The notes beneath the pieces are model-generated. The model made no database searches and was not told where the DNA came from. It saw only the letters and a list, made by a program, of their open reading frames with translations. From Omphiscola glabra (Eukaryota > Mollusca > Gastropoda > Lymnaeidae), in the NCBI GenBank assembly GCA_964017045.1, contig OZ024811.1:14473812-14537811 (forward strand): a DNA stretch of 64,000 nt. The letters run 5' to 3'. Position numbers and translations under genes: made by a program. Of this stretch, positions 59,995 through 64,000 are shown one piece after another. Numbering within the stretch: the stretch's first letter is position 1; every line of letters starts with the position of its first letter.

Positions 59995-60350
59995 TATAGA
60001 AGACAAACCGGCTCCCCAAACAGCTATTCTTCGGAGAACTCACGCTAAGTAGGCGCTCCCAAGGAGGTCAAAGAAAGCGTTACAAAGACTCACCGAAAGC
60101 GTCACTAAAACCCTTAAGCATCTACCTATTGAATGGGTGCAGACAGCCCAGGAAAGTGCCAGGTGGAGATCAGCTGTCAAGGAGGGGGCTCAATCTGACG
60201 AAGCCAGAAGGATAGCCAAAGCTGAGACACGCAGGCTAGCCCGAAAAAGCAACCTTATACCACATACTACAGCAACTATCCTTTGCCCCGCGGTGCCAGT
60301 GACTATTCCGAGCAAGGATCGGACTAGCAAGCCAGCTACGAACTTCCCAT
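59995..60350 (+). pseudogene. Non-LTR retrotransposon ORF2 C-terminal remnant
   Basis: Two frames give the order L-P-K-Q-L-F-F-G-E-L, R-S-Q-G-G-Q-R-K-R-Y-K-D and S-L-K-P-L-S-I, then W-R-S-A-V-K-E-G-A-Q-S, E-A-R-R-I-A-K-A-E and L-A-R-K-S-N-L-I-P-H. This is a common C-terminal signature of animal LINE ORF2 proteins, downstream of the RT. A frameshift near 60130 breaks it and nothing upstream is kept. Confidence 0.75.
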
Positions 60351-60469
60351 GCCCCCCACCCCCTTTTTTTTTTACAGGACGATGGTACCAGTCGATGTTG
60401 ACTGGCGAACAAAAACATCTGTGACACCTCTCCTTTTCATTAAAAACACACACACACAAAAACACAAAA

Positions 60470-61330
60470 AAAAAAGATTGCTATATTTCTATATTTATTT
60501 TACACAGTAACAACAACCAAGTCAAATAATCATTAACAAAATAAGCCTCTTCACTGATGCCAAACAACTAAAGTAATAATATTTTAATAAAGAGTTTTTA
60601 AAAAAATCATTAAATACATGTTATTAAGAGTATTATAATCATTTCCCGAATTCTGGTTCCGGTTCGGTACGTTGCTGCATCCATACACTGGCATATGTGC
60701 AACGGTTGGGGAAGCGATGTTGCCAATCTAACGGCTCCTAGCAGACGCCAGGGCAGCCTTGAAGCTTTCGATCGATGTCAAGTTCACGGCGGTATTGTCC
60801 AGGTTGTTCCAAGCAATTATGGTGCGTGGAAAAAATGACTGCTTATGTTGCACTGTGTTACTCCGAGGCACAGTGAAGCATTTGATATTGTTCCGGGTGT
60901 AATTTCTCATGGGGTTGTCAGAGGTTCAGTCAGTGTTAAGTGACTGTTTGGCTCTAATTAATCGGCCTGGCTTCTGTGGGGTAAGATAATTGTTTGCTGG
61001 GATGGCCGGCATTAGCCCCATGATCACTTTAACTAAGAATGTAAGGCGGATCTTTTCTCGTCTGTCCTTGAGGGTGGGGATGTCAAATCTGTTTAAAAGG
61101 CCTATGATGTAGCCAGGAGTGGTGGTTTTATAATCACGTGCTATGAAGCGCATTGCGTTACGTTGGATTCGCTCCAATTTGTCCACGTCTTGCTTGAGGT
61201 ATGGGTCCCAGAAGATTTCACCATATTCAAGTATCGGACGGACGAGTGCAAGATAGGCATTTCGTTTGCAGGATGTTGGGCAGTGGCGCAGATTCTTCTA
61301 ATAAAACCTAGTGTGGAGTTGGCTTTTTTT
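60470..61330 (-). pseudogene. Jockey/CR1-like LINE ORF2 C-terminus and 3' UTR
   Basis: On the minus strand the order is K-K-A-N-S-T-L-G-F-I-R-R (about 61275-61330), L-E-R-I-Q-R-N-A-M-R-F-I-A-R-D-Y (about 61130-61180), R-F-D-I-P-T-L-K-D-R-R, then C-F-T-V-P-R-S-N-T-V and F-F-P-R-T-I-I-A-W-N-N-L, ending at 60728. This is the thumb and tail of jockey/CR1-type RT proteins. Frames change at least twice, so it is dead. An AT-rich 3' region follows to a poly-A-like end at about 60470. Confidence 0.85.
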
Positions 61331-62533
61331 GAAATTATTTCAATAATCTTACATTTAAAGAAAAAAAAGGTGTCCACACGTACAATATGTTTTGTGTGTC
61401 ATCCGTTTAAACAGAAAATAATTAAATGAAAAAGCATTGCTCATCAAACGTGTTCCGCTTACACACAAACCATTCTAAACACATCTAAGTTCGACTGCAA
61501 GAATATCATCGTTTCAAGGGTATTTTCATTTCTCAAGTGTCACAAGTAAATGTTCCCAACAAAGTTGTTGCTAGTCTGATCATTAACGACATGCTGATGT
61601 AACGAATACGCTTAAATTACCAGGAGTAGTTATTGTATACAAACACTATCTTACATCGTCTTTGAATTGTAATATGTTTGGTGTAAAAAATAGTGCGTTG
61701 AGCTTTATTCTGTACTACTTATTATCAATAATTATTTATAAAACGTCTGGAGATTGTGTATTATTTAATCCTATATTTTAACTTTGCCTTTGCTCGTGGC
61801 TTGATGGCAAATATCTTTGGACGGCTAAATGAACCCACTTCCCGTCAACATATCGAGTTGAAACTTGGAACACAGACTCGTTGCCGACGAACAACACATT
61901 CTTTCAAATTTCACCTTCACCCAAACAAAAACATTTTTTTTTTTTTTTCAAGGAAGAGATGAAGGAAATAAAATGACTCTGATTTCATGAAATACAATTC
62001 CCGATAACTGCGCTGAATGAGAGACTTAAAATATAAAACCCCAAGTGCACAAAAATACAAAAAAAAAAATGCATATGATGGATTTATACGAACAAATGTA
62101 TTGGGTTGCTGAATTTCTCTATTGAGAGACAGACACAGCGGTCCAGAAATAAGTAATATTTAAGTAAAAATTTTATACCCAAGGTTTTTTTAAACTAAAA
62201 AAGCGGCACTTGCGGCACTTTTAACATATTTATTGGCGGCGCACTAGAAAGTTTCCCGGGACCCAGTCCATACCTGATCACTTAAACATATAAAATGAGA
62301 GAGTGTGTTATTTAATTATTTAATATATTGGGCGGGGGGGGGGGGGTGAATCTTGTTTCATAAACGTTCAGATGTTTTCAAAACTTTAAAAATTTGATGC
62401 GTTGCTCATATACGGGGAAATATTGGTTGATGCAGTATAGAATCAAAATCCACAAGACAGATACTAAATAAGATAATAAATTCCTTCATTTATCTCCATT
62501 TATCTCTCAGGTATGTTGTTGTTTTTTTGATAT
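61331..62533. other. Non-coding stretch
   Basis: AT-rich with a G run near 62334-62346. No gene supported. Confidence 0.5.
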
Positions 62534-62813
62534 CAGTGGTTCCGAACCTTTCGACTCGTGGAGCCCCTTTTTAGAATCCATTTCTTTGTGGGAGCTTTCT
62601 AGGCCTGCATGATGTCTTATAAATTACAGTTGTAACGGCGTGGTAGACTCGAGCGTCTGGGTAAGGTGGGCTTACATCTTTAATTAGAGATTAAATACCC
62701 ATATTTCATTGTCAGGAACAAGTTACACATTTTGACCTAACATCCTCCGACCTGGCAGCCAACTACGACTTTTAGGACTATGAGGTTCTGCGGAAGAGAT
62801 TTGGGAACCATTG
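62534..62813. mobile_element. hAT-like MITE with CAGTGGTTCCGAACC ends
   Basis: Left CAGTGGTTCCGAACCTTTCG and right GATTTGGGAACCATTG are inverted. The body has CTCGTGGAGCCCCTTTTTAG and GAGGTTCTGCGGAAG. The flanks do not form a clear duplication. Confidence 0.65.
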
Positions 62814-62821
62814 GCTTAGAT

Positions 62822-63033
62822 CAGTGGTCGGCAAATGGTGGCTGGCGAGCCGCACGCGGCTCTTTAGCGACCTGGGTGCGGCTCTGCAAGTCGGTCACAA
62901 ATCGGTTTTGACGCCAAAGAAAACATGATTCTTGACAATTTCTTGAAAAGAAATTTATTTGTCCCTAAATTTTTGTATATGGTAGAGTTGCTGATTTTTT
63001 GGGTTTTTTGACTAATGAGTTTGCCGACCACTG
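62822..63033. mobile_element. hAT-type MITE with CAGTGGTCGGCAAA ends
   Basis: Left CAGTGGTCGGCAAATGGTGG and right GAGTTTGCCGACCACTG are near-perfect inverted repeats. Flanks GCTTAGAT (62814-62821) and GTTTAGAT (63034-63041) match at 7 of 8. The interior has GAGCCGCACGCGGCTC, a small palindrome. It inserted directly beside the preceding MITE. Confidence 0.88.
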
Positions 63034-63065
63034 GTTTAGATTAACAAAGAGAAACGGAATAGACG

Positions 63066-63385
63066 TCGCTATTGTAACAATAACATTAACAATAACATAA
63101 GCAATAACATGGAAAATAAAATTAACAATAACATTTACAATAACATTAACAATAACATTGACAATAACATTAACAATAACATTGACAATAACATAAAAAA
63201 TAACATTGACAATAACATTGACAATAACATTAACAATAACATTGACAATAACATAAAAAATAACATTGACAATAACATTGACAATAACATTAACAATAAC
63301 ATTAACAATAACAATAACATTAACAATAACATTAACAATAACATTAACAATAACATTTACAATAACATTTTAAAATACCATTAAC
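63066..63385. repeat. (AACATTAACAAT)n / (AACATTGACAAT)n array
   Basis: A 6/12-bp repeat of about 300 bp. Both strands keep frames open (N/I-rich and L-rich), which are artefacts. Confidence 0.95.
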
Positions 63386-63893
63386 AACCAACTTTTAAAC
63401 AAATTCACTCAGCATAAACGGTAAAAAATATTGATTGTACATATAAATTGATATATCACAAAATCTATAATGATAATAAAATTCATCATCTGGTATAATA
63501 AATATGGAGAAAATCTTGCAAACAAATAAATCATTAAACTTTATAAAAAATCATATCACAGTGGTAGTAAATGCTTACTTACGCATTAACATTTAAATAG
63601 ATGGCGTGAACATATATTTTGCAAAACAACGCAAAATGGTTTTGGAATATAAAAAGTAAAATAACAGCTAAGCACTGCAATATTCAAATAGATTATTTTG
63701 TACATGCACATTTTTGAATATTTTTAATTGAAGAATTGTAAGTCTTGCGTTCTTTGGCTAGATAAAGAACAAATAATGTCTGTTTAGTGTAAGTCGATTG
63801 TTGCATGGGGGACAGCAGGAGACACGAGATTTCGTTTCCGACATCTGATCGTAAAGATACACGAGGAAACAGTAGTATTAATTCGATGTGAAG
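63386..63893. other. AT-rich non-coding stretch
   Basis: No feature recognised. Confidence 0.5.
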
Positions 63894-64000
63894 GAAGGGC
63901 AGGGCGTGGATGCTACAGGACGGAATCTTGTAAAGTTTGATGTGGATGTCACAGGATGGAATCTTGTAAAGTCTAATGTGGATGCCACAGGACGGAATAT
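63894..64000. repeat. ~36-bp tandem repeat running off the window
   Basis: Units containing GATGTGGATGTCACAGGATG, GAATCTTGTAAAGT; about three copies are visible before the end. Confidence 0.85.

Overview
This is eukaryotic, AT-rich, repeat-dense DNA from an animal genome. There are no bacterial-style operons, coding density is very low, introns are GT-AG, AATAAA poly(A) signals occur, and there are many degenerate non-LTR retrotransposons, hAT and Tigger elements, and huge minisatellites. A gastropod mollusc, perhaps a freshwater pulmonate, is my best guess. It rests on the repeat types (including SPIN-like hAT MITEs, known from pond snail) and on the protease-like gene family. It is an inference, not a demonstrated identity.

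The only genes I can support well are three paralogues of a trypsin-fold (chymotrypsin-like) protein without a visible signal peptide: copy 1 at 15555-16802 (+, two exons, AG|GTAAGT donor), copy 2 at 29206-30059 (+, a large GC-rich last exon, with a possible tiny first exon at 25826-25850), and copy 3 at 34545-35467 (-, last exon). All share an N-terminal C-x-K-N-P-x-H motif, a C-x-C-x2-C motif just before the catalytic-His strand, a D-containing L-I-D or G-L-L block, a V-S-H-P-H-G signature and a C-P-G-S/T-x-G-A block. Only copy 2 keeps the full His/Asp/Ser set. Copy 1 has Leu at the His position and copy 3 has Thr at the Ser position. Copies 2 and 3 are convergent neighbours about 4.5 kb apart.

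The rest is mobile and repetitive. 0-15 kb: AT-rich DNA with a SPIN-like MITE, a non-LTR RT pseudogene (5.2-6.1 kb, -), an L2-like LINE 3' end (13.0-13.3 kb, -) and a jockey/CR1-like RT pseudogene (14.1-14.9 kb, -). 20-28 kb: a cluster of MITEs, including an inverted pair of GGGGCTGTCC elements, one inserted inside a minisatellite, plus two more SPIN-like copies. 28.4 kb: another L2-like LINE end. 33.2-34.2 kb: a deleted Tigger/pogo element. 35.9-37.4 kb: a hAT element with a perfect 8-bp target duplication. 40 kb: a mariner-like relic and a truncated SPIN-like copy. 41.5-58.9 kb: a run of tandem arrays (12-bp x ~66, 63-bp x ~9, 17-bp x ~99 with a 35-unit higher-order repeat, GATA, a 2-kb CCATGCTACTAACC-type array, 31-bp x ~30). 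60-61.3 kb: two more non-LTR remnants in opposite orientations. 62.5-63.0 kb: two hAT-type MITEs back to back.

Two stretches (27124-27352 and 55891-56116) look like single coding exons of unknown genes. I recognise no tRNA, rRNA, CRISPR, or complete autonomous transposon.
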